A model generated the notes under the pieces. That model did not search any database. It was not told the DNA's origin and worked only from the letters and a program-made list of their open reading frames with translations. From Pseudomonadota bacterium (GTDB lineage Bacteria > Pseudomonadota > Gammaproteobacteria > Burkholderiales > Ferrovaceae): a stretch of 64,000 bases of DNA. The translations under genes were made by a program, and so were the position numbers. This document shows positions 27,699-38,247 of this stretch, piece after piece; position 1 is the stretch's first letter, and each line of letters begins with the position of its first letter. The DNA is taken from positions 1 to 64,000 of the forward strand of contig JAJZFH010000049.1 of NCBI GenBank assembly GCA_021805445.1, read 5' to 3'.

Positions 27699-28458
27699 GG
27701 GACCCATGCCCCAGGTAGGCTTCGATGACTTGTGGATTGTCCTGAATTTCGGCGGGCGTTCCCTCAGCCAAACGTTGCCCATGATCCAGAACGGTGATGC
27801 GTTCGCACAATTGCGCGATCCAGCGCACATCATGCTCGATGACCAGCAGGGCAATCCCCGCAGCACGGATGCGCAGGATCAACTCGGCCATGTGCCCCCG
27901 TTCCGCCCCATTCATACCGGCCACCGGTTCATCCAGTGCCAACAGACGGGGGCTCGTGGCCAGGGCACGGGCAATTTCCAGTCGGCGCTGCGCCCCATAG
28001 GACAGGGTACTGGCCACCCGGCGCGCCATTTCCTGCAACCCCACCCATTTCAACAGTTCCTGAGCCCCTTCCCGAATCTCCCGCTCTTCGCGCCGCACGG
28101 CCGGGCCGTTGAACCAGGCCCCCAGCAATCCGCTGCGCGTCCGCCCATGAAACCCCACCATGACGTTTTCCAGGACACTCATCTGGGGGAATACCCGAAT
28201 GTTCTGGAAAGTACGCACCAGGCCAGCTCGGGCGACCCGATGAGGCTGACCTGCGGGCAACGGTTGGCCGGCAAAGGTCAGCGTCCCCCCGTCGGGCACG
28301 TAGACCCCGGTCAATACGTTGAAAAAGGTGGTCTTTCCGGCGCCATTCGGACCGATCAAGCCCACGATACTGGCTGGTTCGACCGTCAGGTAAACGTTTT
28401 GCAAAGCCTGGACTCCCCCAAAATGTTTGCTGATACCCCTTGCTTCCAGCAAACTCAT
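27691..28458 (-). CDS. livG: Branched-chain amino acid ABC transporter, ATPase LivG
   Basis: This 255-aa ABC ATPase has Walker A GPNGAGKTTFF, the signature LSYGAQRRLEIARAL and Walker B LLALDEPVAGMNGAE. The long Q-loop to signature insert is typical of LivG. ATG 28458 is preferred to 28470 because it overlaps the livM stop as ATGA. It pairs with LivF. Confidence 0.93.
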   Translation of the reverse strand: MSLLEARGISKHFGGVQALQNVYLTVEPASIVGLIGPNGAGKTTFFNVLTGVYVPDGGTLTFAGQPLPAGQPHRVARAGLVRTFQNIRVFPQMSVLENVMVGFHGRTRSGLLGAWFNGPAVRREEREIREGAQELLKWVGLQEMARRVASTLSYGAQRRLEIARALATSPRLLALDEPVAGMNGAERGHMAELILRIRAAGIALLVIEHDVRWIAQLCERITVLDHGQRLAEGTPAEIQDNPQVIEAYLGHGSHG

Positions 28459-29501
28459 GACGTATGCCATTCCCGTGCCCGCGCCCGGGACGGCAATAAT
28501 CCCTCAGGGCGCCAGCGCATCAGGACGACCAGAGTGACCCCGAAGAGGAGCAGGCGCAGGGTGGAGGGATCGATCAGGACGCGATGAAACCAGTGCTGTT
28601 GCCATCCCCCCAGGGGCCGCAGCACCTCGGGCAGAAAAGCGAGCAGAAGAGCCCCCGCCACAACGCCGCGCAGGTTACCCATCCCCCCCAGTACCACCAT
28701 GCACAGGATCATGACGGATTCCTGCAAGGTAAAACTCTCCGGGCTGACAAAACCTTGAAACCCTGCAAACAGCCCCCCCGCCACGCCCCCAAAGACGGCA
28801 CCCAGCGCATAGGCCAGCAATTTGAGGCGGCGCGTATCCAACCCCATGCTGGCCGCCGCAATCTCGTCTTCGCGAATAGCCATCCAGGCCCGTCCAATCC
28901 TGGAATATTCCAACCGTCGGGAAAGAAAGAGCGCCAGCAGGACGAACAGGAGAAACAGGTAATAGGTCCCCACCAGGGCAGGCAACGGGAGGCCCAGCAC
29001 CCGATGGGGGCGGGCAAAGGACCAGGTCCCCAGATGGAGGGCATCGATCATCGTAATCCCCTGCGGACCATTGGTGATATTGACCGGCGCGGTCAGATTA
29101 TTGAGAAAAACCCGGATGATCTCGCCAAAACCCATGGTCACGATGGCCAGATAATCCCCGCGCAGACCCAGGGTCGGCCAACCCAGCGCCACACCAAAAC
29201 TGGCCGCCACCAGAACACCCGTGGGCAGGATGGCCCAAAGGGGCCAATGCAGCCCGAATTGGGGCGATGCCAACAGGGCATAGGCATAAGCCCCCACTCC
29301 GAAGAAGGCGATGAACCCCAGGTCCAGAAGACCGGCATAGCCCACCACGATGTTCAGACCAACGGCCAGCAAGACGGACAGCAGGGCAAAATCCAGGATA
29401 CGTACCCAGCCCCGCCCCAGCAGTCCTTCAATCACCCAGGGCAAGAGCAGGATGCCCAGAAAAATCCACAGGGGTTTGAAACGAGGGAGGGGGACAATCA
29501 T
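28455..29501 (-). CDS. livM: Branched-chain amino acid ABC transporter permease LivM
   Basis: This 348-aa permease has about ten membrane segments and the LivM signature region (VVGYAGLLDLGFIAFFGVGAYAYALL and LRGDYLAIVTMGFGEIIRV). It forms the translocation channel with LivH. The start at 29501 overlaps the livH stop by 4 bases; a much longer in-frame extension upstream lies antisense-free inside livH and is not used. Confidence 0.93.
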   Translation of the reverse strand: MIVPLPRFKPLWIFLGILLLPWVIEGLLGRGWVRILDFALLSVLLAVGLNIVVGYAGLLDLGFIAFFGVGAYAYALLASPQFGLHWPLWAILPTGVLVAASFGVALGWPTLGLRGDYLAIVTMGFGEIIRVFLNNLTAPVNITNGPQGITMIDALHLGTWSFARPHRVLGLPLPALVGTYYLFLLFVLLALFLSRRLEYSRIGRAWMAIREDEIAAASMGLDTRRLKLLAYALGAVFGGVAGGLFAGFQGFVSPESFTLQESVMILCMVVLGGMGNLRGVVAGALLLAFLPEVLRPLGGWQQHWFHRVLIDPSTLRLLLFGVTLVVLMRWRPEGLLPSRARAREWHTS

Positions 29502-30421
29502 ACCTTTTCCGGGGCATGGCGCCCCAATAAACCGGAGGGGTGAAACAGCAGAACCAGAATCAGGGTGGCAAAGGAAAAAACATCCTTGTAGTTGCTGCCA
29601 AACAGGTTTCCCGTCCAATCCCCCAGATAGCCGGCACCCAAGGCTTCCAGCAAGCCCAGCAGAATCCCGCCCAGCACCGCGCCGGACAAGTTGCCGATCC
29701 CGCCCAGCACGGCCGCTGTAAACGCCTTGAGTCCCAGCATGAAGCCCATGGTGTAGTGGGCCACCTGATAGTAGGCCCCCACCATCAACCCGGCAACGGC
29801 AGCAAGCGCAGCGCCAATCACAAAGGCCAGGGTAATCATCCGTTCCGTGTCTATCCCCTGCAACTGGGCGGCCACGGGGTTTTGCGCCGTCGCACGCATG
29901 GCACGCCCAAGCGCCGAACGCTGGATGAGCCAAAGCAGGCTGCCCAACAGCCCGAGACTTCCCAGCACGATCACTCCCTGAAGAGGACTGATGAGCACGC
30001 CGCCCAACGTCAGGGAATGGGTCAGCCCCAAATCCGGAAAGGAACGATAGCCTCGCCCCCAGAGCAGGGCCGAACTCTGCTCCAGCACCATCGACATTCC
30101 GATGGCCGTGATCAGGGGCGCCAGTTTGGGCGCATGACGCAGGGGACGATAAGCCAACCGTTCCAGCGCTATCCCCAGCAACACGCAGGCCCCCATGGCC
30201 CCCACGAGCCCTCCCGCCAGAGCCACAGGGAGAGGTGCGCCCCATCCCAGCAAGATACGCACCAGAGAAAGGGAAACCAGGGCGCCGATCATGACCAGAT
30301 CCCCATGGGCAAAGTTGATCAGTTCAAGTATCCCGTACACCAGGGTGTATCCCAAGGCAACCAGGGCATAGATGCACCCCAGGGTCAGGCCATTGAGCAC
30401 CTGTTGCAGGAACGTTACCAT
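29498..30421 (-). CDS. livH: Branched-chain amino acid ABC transporter permease LivH
   Basis: This 307-aa permease has about eight membrane segments and the signatures GCIYALVALGYTLVYGILELINFAHGD and MRATAQNPVAAQLQGID. It is the first gene of livHMGF. ATG 30421 (AGGACG upstream) is preferred to a TTG three codons earlier. No periplasmic binding protein gene (livJ/K) is present on either side; upstream is hemF, 22 bases away. Confidence 0.93.
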   Translation of the reverse strand: MVTFLQQVLNGLTLGCIYALVALGYTLVYGILELINFAHGDLVMIGALVSLSLVRILLGWGAPLPVALAGGLVGAMGACVLLGIALERLAYRPLRHAPKLAPLITAIGMSMVLEQSSALLWGRGYRSFPDLGLTHSLTLGGVLISPLQGVIVLGSLGLLGSLLWLIQRSALGRAMRATAQNPVAAQLQGIDTERMITLAFVIGAALAAVAGLMVGAYYQVAHYTMGFMLGLKAFTAAVLGGIGNLSGAVLGGILLGLLEALGAGYLGDWTGNLFGSNYKDVFSFATLILVLLFHPSGLLGRHAPEKV

Positions 30422-30443
30422 GGGCGGCAAAAACGTCCTGACC

Positions 30444-31370
30444 TCACAACCACTCCCGCCCGTTGAGGAATCGTTCGAGTAATGCGGCTTCAGGCGACCC
30501 TGCCTCGGGATGCCAGTCGTAACGCCAGCGCACGATCGGAGGCAAGGACATCAGGATCGACTCGGTACGCCCCCCGGACTGAAGGCCAAATAGCGTCCCC
30601 CGATCATAGACCAGATTGAATTCCACATAACGCCCCCGCCGATAGGCTTGAAAATCTCTTTCCCGATCGCCATAGGGCAGGGAACGGCGACGTTCGACGA
30701 GAGGCAGATAGGCCGCCAGAAAATGATCGCCCACACTGCGCCAGAGGGCCTCGGCCTGGGGCAGGGGCAACTCGTTGAAGTCATCGAAGAAAATACCCCC
30801 CACGCCACGCGGCTCCTGCCGATGTTTGAGAAAGAAATACTCGTCACACCAATGTTTGAATCGGGGATAGTAATCGGCCCCGAAGGGAGCCAGGGCGGCA
30901 TGACAGATTTGATGAAAATGTCGGGCATCTTCCTCGAAACCGTAATAAGGCGTGAGATCCATGCCCCCCCCGAACCACCAGACCGGCGCAGCATCCTCGG
31001 CAAAGGCGGCAAAGAAGCGGATGTTCATGTGGACGGTGGGGACATAAGGGTTGCGGGGGTGCAGCACCAGAGAGACCCCCATGGCCTCGAAGCGACGTCC
31101 GGCCAACTCGGGGCGATGAGCGCTGGCCGAGGGCGGCAGACCGGAGCCCATGACATGGGAGAAGTTCACCCCCCCCCGCTCGAAAAGAGCCCCCTCTTCC
31201 ACGAGCGCACTGAGTCCTCCCCCACCTTCCGGCCGAGTCCAGGCATCCCGTCGGAACGTATGGCCATCGGCTCTTTCCAGGGCCGTGACGATGCGCTCCT
31301 GCAGATCCATCAGGTAAGCTTTCAAACGCTCGGGATCGAAAGAAGAATGGGATAGGGTCTGTTCTGCCAT
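30444..31370 (-). CDS. hemF: Oxygen-dependent coproporphyrinogen III oxidase
   Basis: This 308-aa HemF has the family blocks [66 protein letters not shown] and [12 protein letters not shown]. It decarboxylates coproporphyrinogen III with O2 in haem synthesis, a pathway heavily used by the many cytochromes of this window. The start codons of hemF (31370) and polA (31381) face each other about ten bases apart, so promoters must lie inside the opposite coding region. Confidence 0.96.
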   Translation of the reverse strand: MAEQTLSHSSFDPERLKAYLMDLQERIVTALERADGHTFRRDAWTRPEGGGGLSALVEEGALFERGGVNFSHVMGSGLPPSASAHRPELAGRRFEAMGVSLVLHPRNPYVPTVHMNIRFFAAFAEDAAPVWWFGGGMDLTPYYGFEEDARHFHQICHAALAPFGADYYPRFKHWCDEYFFLKHRQEPRGVGGIFFDDFNELPLPQAEALWRSVGDHFLAAYLPLVERRRSLPYGDRERDFQAYRRGRYVEFNLVYDRGTLFGLQSGGRTESILMSLPPIVRWRYDWHPEAGSPEAALLERFLNGREWL

Positions 31371-31380
31371 AATGTCATCC

Positions 31381-34089
31381 ATGAGTGAAGAAAAACGCCC
31401 CCATCTGGTGCTGGTGGACGGGTCATCGTACCTTTACCGCGCCTTTCATGCCCTGCCCGACCTACGCAACCGCCATGGAGAACCCACCGGTGCATTGTAC
31501 GGCGTACTGAACATGCTGGCCCGACTGAAGGAGGATTATAAGCCGGATCATGTGGCCTGCGTGTTCGATGCCCCCGGCCCCACCTTCCGCCATCAGGCCT
31601 TTCCGGACTACAAGGCACAGCGCCCCGCCATGCCAGCCGACCTGGTCGGTCAGATCGCCCCCCTGCATCAGGCCATCCGCGCTCTGGGCTGGCCCCTCCT
31701 CCAGGAATCCGGGGTAGAGGCGGACGATGTCATTGCCACCCTTACCCACCAGGCCCGAATGTTAGGCTGGAAGGTCACCATCTCCAGCGGCGACAAAGAT
31801 CTGGTCCAGTTACTGGCGGAGGGGGTCACCCTGATCAACACCCTCTCCAACGAGCGCCTGGATGGGGTCCGAGCCACCGAAAAGTATGGCGTGACGCCCA
31901 CCCAATTCGTGGATTACCTGACCCTCGTGGGCGATACGGCGGACAATGTTCCCGGCGTTCCCAAAGTCGGCCCCAAAACCGCAGCCAAATGGATCCAGCA
32001 GTTCGGCACACTGGACGACCTGATGGCCCGTTCCGACGAAATCGGCGGCGTCGTCGGCAATCATCTGCGGCACAGTCTCGACTGGTTGCCTCAAGCCCGT
32101 TTTCTGATCACCCTCAAATCCACCGTTCAACTCTCCGAATCTCCGGAAACCCTGGTGTGGCATACGCCCGATGACGCTGCATTGGCCATCCTGGCAGAGC
32201 GCTATGACCTCAAACGCTGGAAAAATTCGGCACAGGCCAGCCCCGCACCCCTTGCCCCGCTTCCCACCCCTTCCCCCCCCCCGGAAGTGCAGTACGAAAC
32301 CCTGTTGACTTCCGCGCAACTGGAGTACTGGCTGACCCAACTGGAACAGGCGGAACTGACCGCTCTCGATACGGAAACCACGGGGCTCGACCCACTGCAG
32401 GACACCTTGGTGGGACTTTCCTTCTGCTGCGATGGCCTTCACGCCGCCTATCTGCCCCTGGCCCACCAGACCTTGGGCGCATCTCCCCAACTTCCTTTCG
32501 AAGAAACCCTCCAGCGTCTGCGCCCCTGGCTTGAAAACCCGGCAGCGGCCAAGGTGGGACAACACCTCAAGTATGACACCCACATTCTGGCCAATCACGG
32601 CATCGCCCTGCGCGGCATCCGCCACGATACCCTGCTTCAGTCCTACCTGCTCGAGGCGCACCAACCCCATGGCCTGGAAAGTCTGGCACGCCGCCATCTG
32701 GGGCGGGAGACCCTGTCCTATGAAACGGTGACCGGCAAGGGGGCCAATGCCATCGGCTTCGCACAGGTCGCGCTGGATCAGGCCACGATCTATGCTGCCG
32801 AAGATGCGGAAGTCACACTGGCGGTACACAAGGTCCTGTACCCCCAACTCTGTGCCGAACCCCGCCTCCTCGAATTGTATGAAACACTGGAACTGCCGAT
32901 CCAGCAGGTCCTGTGGCGTATGGAGCGGTACGGGGTACTGCTGGACGCGGCCGTTTTGACCCGACAGAGTGCCGAGTTATCCGGTCAACTCAGCGCGCTC
33001 GAAAGTCAGGCCCATATCCTGGCAGGACAACCCTTCAATCTCAATTCTCCCAAACAGGTTCAAACCCTGTTGTTCGAAACTCTTGGACTGCCGGTTCTCA
33101 GAAAGACTCCCGGAGGGCAGCCCTCCACCGATGAAAGTGTGCTGGAACAACTGGCGCTCGATTTTCCCCTCCCCAAGTTGCTTCTGGACTATCGAACCCT
33201 GGCCAAACTCAAGTCCACCTACACCGATGCACTGCCCAAACGGATCAATCCCGGAACGGGGCGAGTGCATACCCATTTTGCCCAGGCGGTGGCGGTCACC
33301 GGACGCCTCTCCAGCAGCGATCCCAATTTACAAAACATCCCCATTCGTACAGCCGCCGGACGACGCGTCCGGGCCGCCTTCATCGCCCCGCCCGGTCATG
33401 TACTCATGGCGGCGGATTATTCCCAGATCGAATTGCGCCTCATGGCCCATCTGTCCGAGGATCCCGGACTGCTGAACGCCTTTGCCCAGGGTCTGGACGT
33501 GCATCGATCCACCGCCGCCGAACTCTTTGCCGTGGCGGTGGATCAGGTCACCGCAGATCAGCGCCGCGCCGCCAAAGCCATCAACTTCGGACTGATCTAC
33601 GGGATGTCGGCTTTCGGTCTGGCCCGGCAACTCAATCTCACCCGTTCCGCCGCCCAACATTACATGGAGCGCTATTTTCAACGCTACCCCGGGGTGGCCC
33701 TGTATATGGAGAAAACTCGCCAGCAGGCGCGGGAAAAAGGGTATGTGGAAACTCTTTTCGGACGCCGCCTGTTCCTTCCCGAACTCAAAAACTCAGGGGC
33801 CGGCCGGCGTCAGGCGGCGGAACGGGCCGCCATCAATGCCCCTCTCCAGGGCACGGCTGCCGACCTGATCAAGCGCGCCATGCTGGCGGTACAGGGCTGG
33901 CTGGATGAAACCCGGAGCCAGAGCCGTCTGATCCTGCAAGTTCACGATGAATTGATCCTGGAAGTCCCCGAGGATGAAGTTTCCCGGTTGCGTCCCCACC
34001 TCATCCGCCTCATGGAAGGGGTCGCCTCCCTGCAGGTACCCTTGAGCGTGGAGGTGGGGACAGGAAAGAACTGGGATGAAGCCCACTAA
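31381..34089 (+). CDS. polA: DNA polymerase I
   Basis: This 902-aa protein has all three domains: 5'-3' exonuclease ([18 protein letters not shown] at the start, [18 protein letters not shown] near 190), 3'-5' exonuclease with the intact LDTETTG motif (about residue 335), and polymerase with motif A ([19 protein letters not shown]), the O-helix ([16 protein letters not shown]) and motif C ([12 protein letters not shown]). It acts in Okazaki fragment maturation and repair. An ATG three codons upstream (31372) is an alternative start. Confidence 0.98.
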   Translation: MSEEKRPHLVLVDGSSYLYRAFHALPDLRNRHGEPTGALYGVLNMLARLKEDYKPDHVACVFDAPGPTFRHQAFPDYKAQRPAMPADLVGQIAPLHQAIRALGWPLLQESGVEADDVIATLTHQARMLGWKVTISSGDKDLVQLLAEGVTLINTLSNERLDGVRATEKYGVTPTQFVDYLTLVGDTADNVPGVPKVGPKTAAKWIQQFGTLDDLMARSDEIGGVVGNHLRHSLDWLPQARFLITLKSTVQLSESPETLVWHTPDDAALAILAERYDLKRWKNSAQASPAPLAPLPTPSPPPEVQYETLLTSAQLEYWLTQLEQAELTALDTETTGLDPLQDTLVGLSFCCDGLHAAYLPLAHQTLGASPQLPFEETLQRLRPWLENPAAAKVGQHLKYDTHILANHGIALRGIRHDTLLQSYLLEAHQPHGLESLARRHLGRETLSYETVTGKGANAIGFAQVALDQATIYAAEDAEVTLAVHKVLYPQLCAEPRLLELYETLELPIQQVLWRMERYGVLLDAAVLTRQSAELSGQLSALESQAHILAGQPFNLNSPKQVQTLLFETLGLPVLRKTPGGQPSTDESVLEQLALDFPLPKLLLDYRTLAKLKSTYTDALPKRINPGTGRVHTHFAQAVAVTGRLSSSDPNLQNIPIRTAAGRRVRAAFIAPPGHVLMAADYSQIELRLMAHLSEDPGLLNAFAQGLDVHRSTAAELFAVAVDQVTADQRRAAKAINFGLIYGMSAFGLARQLNLTRSAAQHYMERYFQRYPGVALYMEKTRQQAREKGYVETLFGRRLFLPELKNSGAGRRQAAERAAINAPLQGTAADLIKRAMLAVQGWLDETRSQSRLILQVHDELILEVPEDEVSRLRPHLIRLMEGVASLQVPLSVEVGTGKNWDEAH

Positions 34090-34103
34090 AACCATGGCAG
34101 GGG

Positions 34104-34109
34104 TATAAT
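34104..34109 (+). promoter_or_regulatory. Putative -10 element of the dusB-fis-purH-purD operon
   Basis: A perfect TATAAT hexamer lies at 34104-34109, 33 bases before the dusB ATG and just after the polA stop. No convincing -35 is seen at 16-18 bases upstream, so strength or activator need is unclear. Confidence 0.45.
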
Positions 34110-34142
34110 GGCGGCTTTTCCACCCCCCATCGAACCCGCGTG

Positions 34143-35165
34143 ATGCAGATCGGACCTTACCGGCTCAAAAATGCCCTCGTGGTCGCCCCCATGGCAGGCG
34201 TGACCGACCGTCCGTTCCGCCAATTGTGCAAACGGATGGGCGCTGGTCTGGCCGTGTCGGAGATGGTTTCTTCCAACTCTCTGCTCTGGGGTTCTGAAAA
34301 AACCCGCCGCCGGGCCAACCATGAGGGAGAAGTGGAGCCCCGCACCGTACAGATTGCCGGGGCCGACCCGCGCATGATGGCAGAGGCCGCTCGCTACAAT
34401 GTCGATCAGGGGGCTCAGATCATCGACATCAACATGGGGTGCCCCGCCAAAAAGGTGTGCAATGTCATGGCGGGTTCTGCTCTGCTACAGGATGAACCTC
34501 TGGTGGCGCGCATTCTCGAAGCGGTGGTCTCCGCCGTGTCGGTCCCCGTCACCCTCAAGATCCGGACGGGGTGGGACCGCGAACATCGCAATGCCCTGAG
34601 TGTGGCGCGACTGGCTCAGGATTTCGGGATTCAGTCCCTGGCCATTCATGGCCGGACACGGGCCTGCGGCTACTCCGGTGACGCCGAATACGACACCATC
34701 ACCGCCGTGAAAGCCGCCGTAACGATTCCCGTCATCGCCAATGGCGACATCACCAGCCCCCAAAAAGCCCGGGCCGTGCTCCACCAGACCGGCGCCGATG
34801 GAATCATGATCGGACGAGCGGCTCAGGGACGTCCCTGGATCTTCCGGGAAATTCAGCATTACCTCGACACCGGGACCCTGTTGCCCTCTCCCGTCGTCCT
34901 CGAGATTCACCAGGTCCTGCTGATGCATCTGGAAGATCTCTATCACTTCTACGGAACCGAGTTAGGCGTGCGCGTGGCGCGCAAGCATATCAGTTGGTAT
35001 ACCCGAGGACTGGAGAATTCCGCCAATTTCCGGCACACCATGAACCGACTCCAGGACATCGGAGAGCAGCGCCATGCAGTCACCGAGTTTTTTGAAAGAC
35101 ACGCCGTTCACAGCCCCACCCTGTGTTATGAAGAACCTGCGGTTTCCGAGGAACTCGCGGCATGA
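34143..35165 (+). CDS. dusB: tRNA-dihydrouridine synthase B
   Basis: This 340-aa flavoenzyme has MQIGPYRLKNALVVAPMAGVTDRPFR at the start, the catalytic-Cys motif DINMGCPAKKVCN, AIHGRTR and the FMN phosphate loop DGIMIGRAAQGRPWIF. It reduces uridines of tRNA. As in enterobacteria it precedes fis, with a 4-base overlap. ATG 34143 is preferred to a GTG immediately before it. Confidence 0.95.
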   Translation: MQIGPYRLKNALVVAPMAGVTDRPFRQLCKRMGAGLAVSEMVSSNSLLWGSEKTRRRANHEGEVEPRTVQIAGADPRMMAEAARYNVDQGAQIIDINMGCPAKKVCNVMAGSALLQDEPLVARILEAVVSAVSVPVTLKIRTGWDREHRNALSVARLAQDFGIQSLAIHGRTRACGYSGDAEYDTITAVKAAVTIPVIANGDITSPQKARAVLHQTGADGIMIGRAAQGRPWIFREIQHYLDTGTLLPSPVVLEIHQVLLMHLEDLYHFYGTELGVRVARKHISWYTRGLENSANFRHTMNRLQDIGEQRHAVTEFFERHAVHSPTLCYEEPAVSEELAA

Positions 35166-35401
35166 AACCCGTTGAAACCGAGTTGTCCGCCTGTATCCGG
35201 CGCATGGTGGAAACATACTTCCAGCATCTGGAAGGAGAACGGTGCTCTGCACTCCATGACCTGGTCGTTCACAGTGTCGAAAAACCCCTGCTCGAAGTCG
35301 TTCTGGCGCACTGTGCCCAGAACCAGACGCGCGCTGCCGAGTTACTCGGCCTCAACCGCACGACCCTCCGCAAAAAAATGCAACGATATCAACTCCTATG
35401 A
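35162..35401 (+). CDS. fis: Nucleoid protein Fis
   Basis: This 79-aa protein is of the Fis family. The C-terminal helix-turn-helix [24 protein letters not shown] is strongly conserved, and the N-terminal activation arm is shorter than in E. coli (98 aa), as usual in betaproteobacteria. It bends DNA and modulates transcription of growth-related genes. It overlaps dusB and purH by 4 bases on each side (ATGA), so all are translated from one message. Confidence 0.93.
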   Translation: MKPVETELSACIRRMVETYFQHLEGERCSALHDLVVHSVEKPLLEVVLAHCAQNQTRAAELLGLNRTTLRKKMQRYQLL

Positions 35402-36957
35402 CCCTTCAGCGCGCCCTCCTCAGTGTTTCCGACAAAACCGGTCTGATCGAACTGGCCCAGGCTTTGCACCACCTCGACATCGAGTTGCTTTCCACGGGCG
35501 GAACGGCGCAAGCGCTACGCGACGCCAAAATTCCCGTACGGGAAGTTTCCGACTTTACCGGCTTTCCGGAAATGCTCGATGGGCGGGTCAAAACCCTGCA
35601 CCCCAAGGTTCATGGAGGTTTGCTGGGTAATCGGGATATCCCCAGTCATCAGGAAGCCATGACCCGGCACGGGATCGACCCCATCGACCTGGTGGTGGTC
35701 AATTTATACCCGTTTCGGGAAACCATCGCCCAACCCGGCGTCACATTGGAAGAAGCCATCGAGAACATCGACATCGGGGGGCCCGCCATGGTCCGCTCCG
35801 CAGCCAAAAACCATATCCATGTCGCCGTGGTCACGGACCCCGCCGATTATCCGCGCCTGCTCGACGAACTGAAAAAGAACCGCGGGGCGCTCAGCGCCGC
35901 CACCCGTTTCGAACTGGCCGTCAAGGCTTTCTCCCATACCGCAGAATACGATGGGGCCATCGCCACTTACCTGTCCGGCTTGAATGCCGCGTCCCAGGCC
36001 GATGGGTACCCAGAACGGCTGCACCTGTCCTTTGTCAAACATCAGTCGCTGCGTTACGGCGAGAACCCGCACCAGGGGGCAGCATTCTACCGAGATCCCG
36101 CCGCCCCTTCCGGCGTACTGGCCCATTACCGCCAACTGCAGGGCAAACCCCTGTCCTACAACAATATCGCGGATGCAGATACGGCTTGGGATTGTGTGCG
36201 TTTTCTCGACGCTCCCGCCTGCGTCATCGTAAAGCATGCCAACCCCTGTGGCGTGGCCCTGGGCAACCAGGCGCTGGATGCCTACCAGCGCGCCTACGCC
36301 ACCGACCCCACCTCGGCCTACGGGGGCATCATCGCCTTCAACCGAACAGTGGACGAAGCAACGGTGGAAGCCCTGCAACGTCAGTTCGTGGAAGTGCTGA
36401 TTGCCCCCGGGTTTACTCCTTCTGCCTTGCAACGCCTCACCCAAAAGGCCAATGTGCGCGTCCTGCAACTGCCCGATGACAAAGGACTGAACCGATGGGA
36501 CATGAAACGCGTCGGGGGAGGACTGCTGGTTCAAACCTCCGACCCCGGTGGGTTGAATGAAGACACGCTCAAGGTGGTCACGCAGATCGCCCCCACCGAA
36601 GAACAATGGACCGATCTGCGTCTGGCCTTCCACGTCGCCCATTACGTCAAATCCAATGCCGTGGTGTTCTGTGGCCAAGGTCGGACTCTGGGCATTGGTG
36701 CCGGACAGATGAGCCGTGTGGACAGCACCCGCATTGCCCAACGCAAAGCCGAGGATGCGGAACTCTCCCTGCAGGGAAGCGTCGCCGCCTCCGATGCTTT
36801 CTTTCCTTTTCGGGATGGCCTCGATGTCCTGGCTCGCGCTGGCGCTCGTGCCGTCATCCAGCCTGGCGGCAGCCTGCGCGATGACGAAGTCATCGCCGCT
36901 GCGGACGAGCAGGGGGTCGCCATGGTACTGACCGGCATTCGTCATTTTCGTCATTGA
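35398..36957 (+). CDS. purH: Bifunctional AICAR transformylase / IMP cyclohydrolase
   Basis: This 519-aa protein carries out the last two steps of purine synthesis. The N-terminal MGS-fold cyclohydrolase has [18 protein letters not shown] and [15 protein letters not shown]; the C-terminal transformylase has [24 protein letters not shown] and [11 protein letters not shown]. It is translated from a start that overlaps the fis stop and is followed 12 bases later by purD. Confidence 0.97.
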   Translation: MTLQRALLSVSDKTGLIELAQALHHLDIELLSTGGTAQALRDAKIPVREVSDFTGFPEMLDGRVKTLHPKVHGGLLGNRDIPSHQEAMTRHGIDPIDLVVVNLYPFRETIAQPGVTLEEAIENIDIGGPAMVRSAAKNHIHVAVVTDPADYPRLLDELKKNRGALSAATRFELAVKAFSHTAEYDGAIATYLSGLNAASQADGYPERLHLSFVKHQSLRYGENPHQGAAFYRDPAAPSGVLAHYRQLQGKPLSYNNIADADTAWDCVRFLDAPACVIVKHANPCGVALGNQALDAYQRAYATDPTSAYGGIIAFNRTVDEATVEALQRQFVEVLIAPGFTPSALQRLTQKANVRVLQLPDDKGLNRWDMKRVGGGLLVQTSDPGGLNEDTLKVVTQIAPTEEQWTDLRLAFHVAHYVKSNAVVFCGQGRTLGIGAGQMSRVDSTRIAQRKAEDAELSLQGSVAASDAFFPFRDGLDVLARAGARAVIQPGGSLRDDEVIAAADEQGVAMVLTGIRHFRH

Positions 36958-36969
36958 GCACACTGAATC

Positions 36970-38247
36970 ATGAAGATTTTGGTCATCGGGAGCGGGGGAC
37001 GGGAGCATGCGCTGGCGTGGCGTCTGGCTCAGTCTCCCCGGGTTTCCCATGTGTTTCTGTCCCCCGGAAATGACGGCGCGGCGCACGAAGAAGGCGTCCA
37101 CTGCGTCCCCGTGCAAGGGGTCGACGCCTGGTTGGACCTGGCTCGCCGGGAGCAGGTGGCGTTTACCGTGGTGGGTCCCGAAGCCCCTGTGGCAGCGGGG
37201 ATCGTGAACCGGTTCCGGGATGCGGGACAAGCCATTTTTGGCCCCACCCTGGAAGCCGCTCAACTGGAAATATCCAAGGACCATGCCAAACGCTTCATGC
37301 ACCGGCACGGCATTCCCACCGCACATTTCTCCACCTTCGAAGACCCGGCGCTGGCCCATGCCTATCTCGAGCAGGTGGGGGCGCCCATCGTCGTCAAAGC
37401 CGATGGACTGGCTGCGGGCAAGGGAGTCGTGGTCGCCCAGACTTTGGAAGAAGCCCATCATGCCGTCGATGCCATGCTGGACGGAGGTTTGGGGGAGGCG
37501 GGACGGCGGGTGGTGATCGAAGAATTCTTGACGGGGGAAGAAGCCAGTTTCATCGTCATGGCGGACGGCGAACAGGTGTTGCCCCTGGCCACCAGTCAGG
37601 ACCACAAGCGCCTGCGGGACAATGATGAAGGCCCCAATACCGGAGGCATGGGCGCCTATTCCCCGGCCCCCCTCATCACCCCCACCCTGCATGGACGCAT
37701 CATGCGCGAGATCATTCAACCGACGTTGCAAGGCATGATCCAGGAAGGACATCCCTACACGGGGTTTTTATATGCCGGCCTGATGATCGCGCCCAATGGA
37801 ACGATCAAGGTACTGGAATACAACTGTCGCCTGGGAGACCCGGAAACCCAGCCGCTTCTCATGCGTCTGAAAACCGACCTGGTGGATCTGATCGAAACCG
37901 CTCTGGAAGGTCACCTGCGGGATGCCGTGGCTGATTGGGACCGTCGTCCCGCACTTGGCGTGGTATTGGCTGCCCCAGGTTACCCCGAGCATCCTGAGGT
38001 GGGTTTTCCCATCACGGGTCTGGATGCATCCTTGCCGGATACGCACCTCTTTCATGCCGGAACGCGCCAGGAGGGGAAACAGTGGGTGACTCAGGGGGGA
38101 CGGGTCGTGTGTGTCACGGCCCTGGGCGACACCCTGAAAGCCGCCCGCCATCAAGCCTATGAACGAATCCGGCTCCTGCACTTCGACGGCATGCAATACC
38201 GGCAGGACATTGGCTGGCGCGCGCTGAAACCCCACGGCACTCCCTAA
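36970..38247 (+). CDS. purD: Phosphoribosylamine-glycine ligase
   Basis: This 425-aa ATP-grasp enzyme has MKILVIGSGGREHALAW, VGPEAPVAAGIV, the ATP-grasp stretch APIVVKADGLAAGKGVVVA and the metal-binding LEYNCRLGDPETQPLL. It makes GAR early in purine synthesis. It is the last gene of dusB-fis-purH-purD, and its stop overlaps that of the convergent tsaC-like gene by 4 bases. Confidence 0.97.
   Translation: MKILVIGSGGREHALAWRLAQSPRVSHVFLSPGNDGAAHEEGVHCVPVQGVDAWLDLARREQVAFTVVGPEAPVAAGIVNRFRDAGQAIFGPTLEAAQLEISKDHAKRFMHRHGIPTAHFSTFEDPALAHAYLEQVGAPIVVKADGLAAGKGVVVAQTLEEAHHAVDAMLDGGLGEAGRRVVIEEFLTGEEASFIVMADGEQVLPLATSQDHKRLRDNDEGPNTGGMGAYSPAPLITPTLHGRIMREIIQPTLQGMIQEGHPYTGFLYAGLMIAPNGTIKVLEYNCRLGDPETQPLLMRLKTDLVDLIETALEGHLRDAVADWDRRPALGVVLAAPGYPEHPEVGFPITGLDASLPDTHLFHAGTRQEGKQWVTQGGRVVCVTALGDTLKAARHQAYERIRLLHFDGMQYRQDIGWRALKPHGTP

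Noticed and set aside
28455-30245. 596-aa protein starting upstream of livM
   Set aside because: The N-terminal extension is an out-of-frame reading of livH; the livM start at 29501 overlaps the livH stop by 4 bases.
35704-37752. 682-aa minus-strand ORF opposite purH-purD
   Set aside because: Long antisense frame across two unmistakable genes; composition is low in hydrophobic residues and has no recognisable domain.
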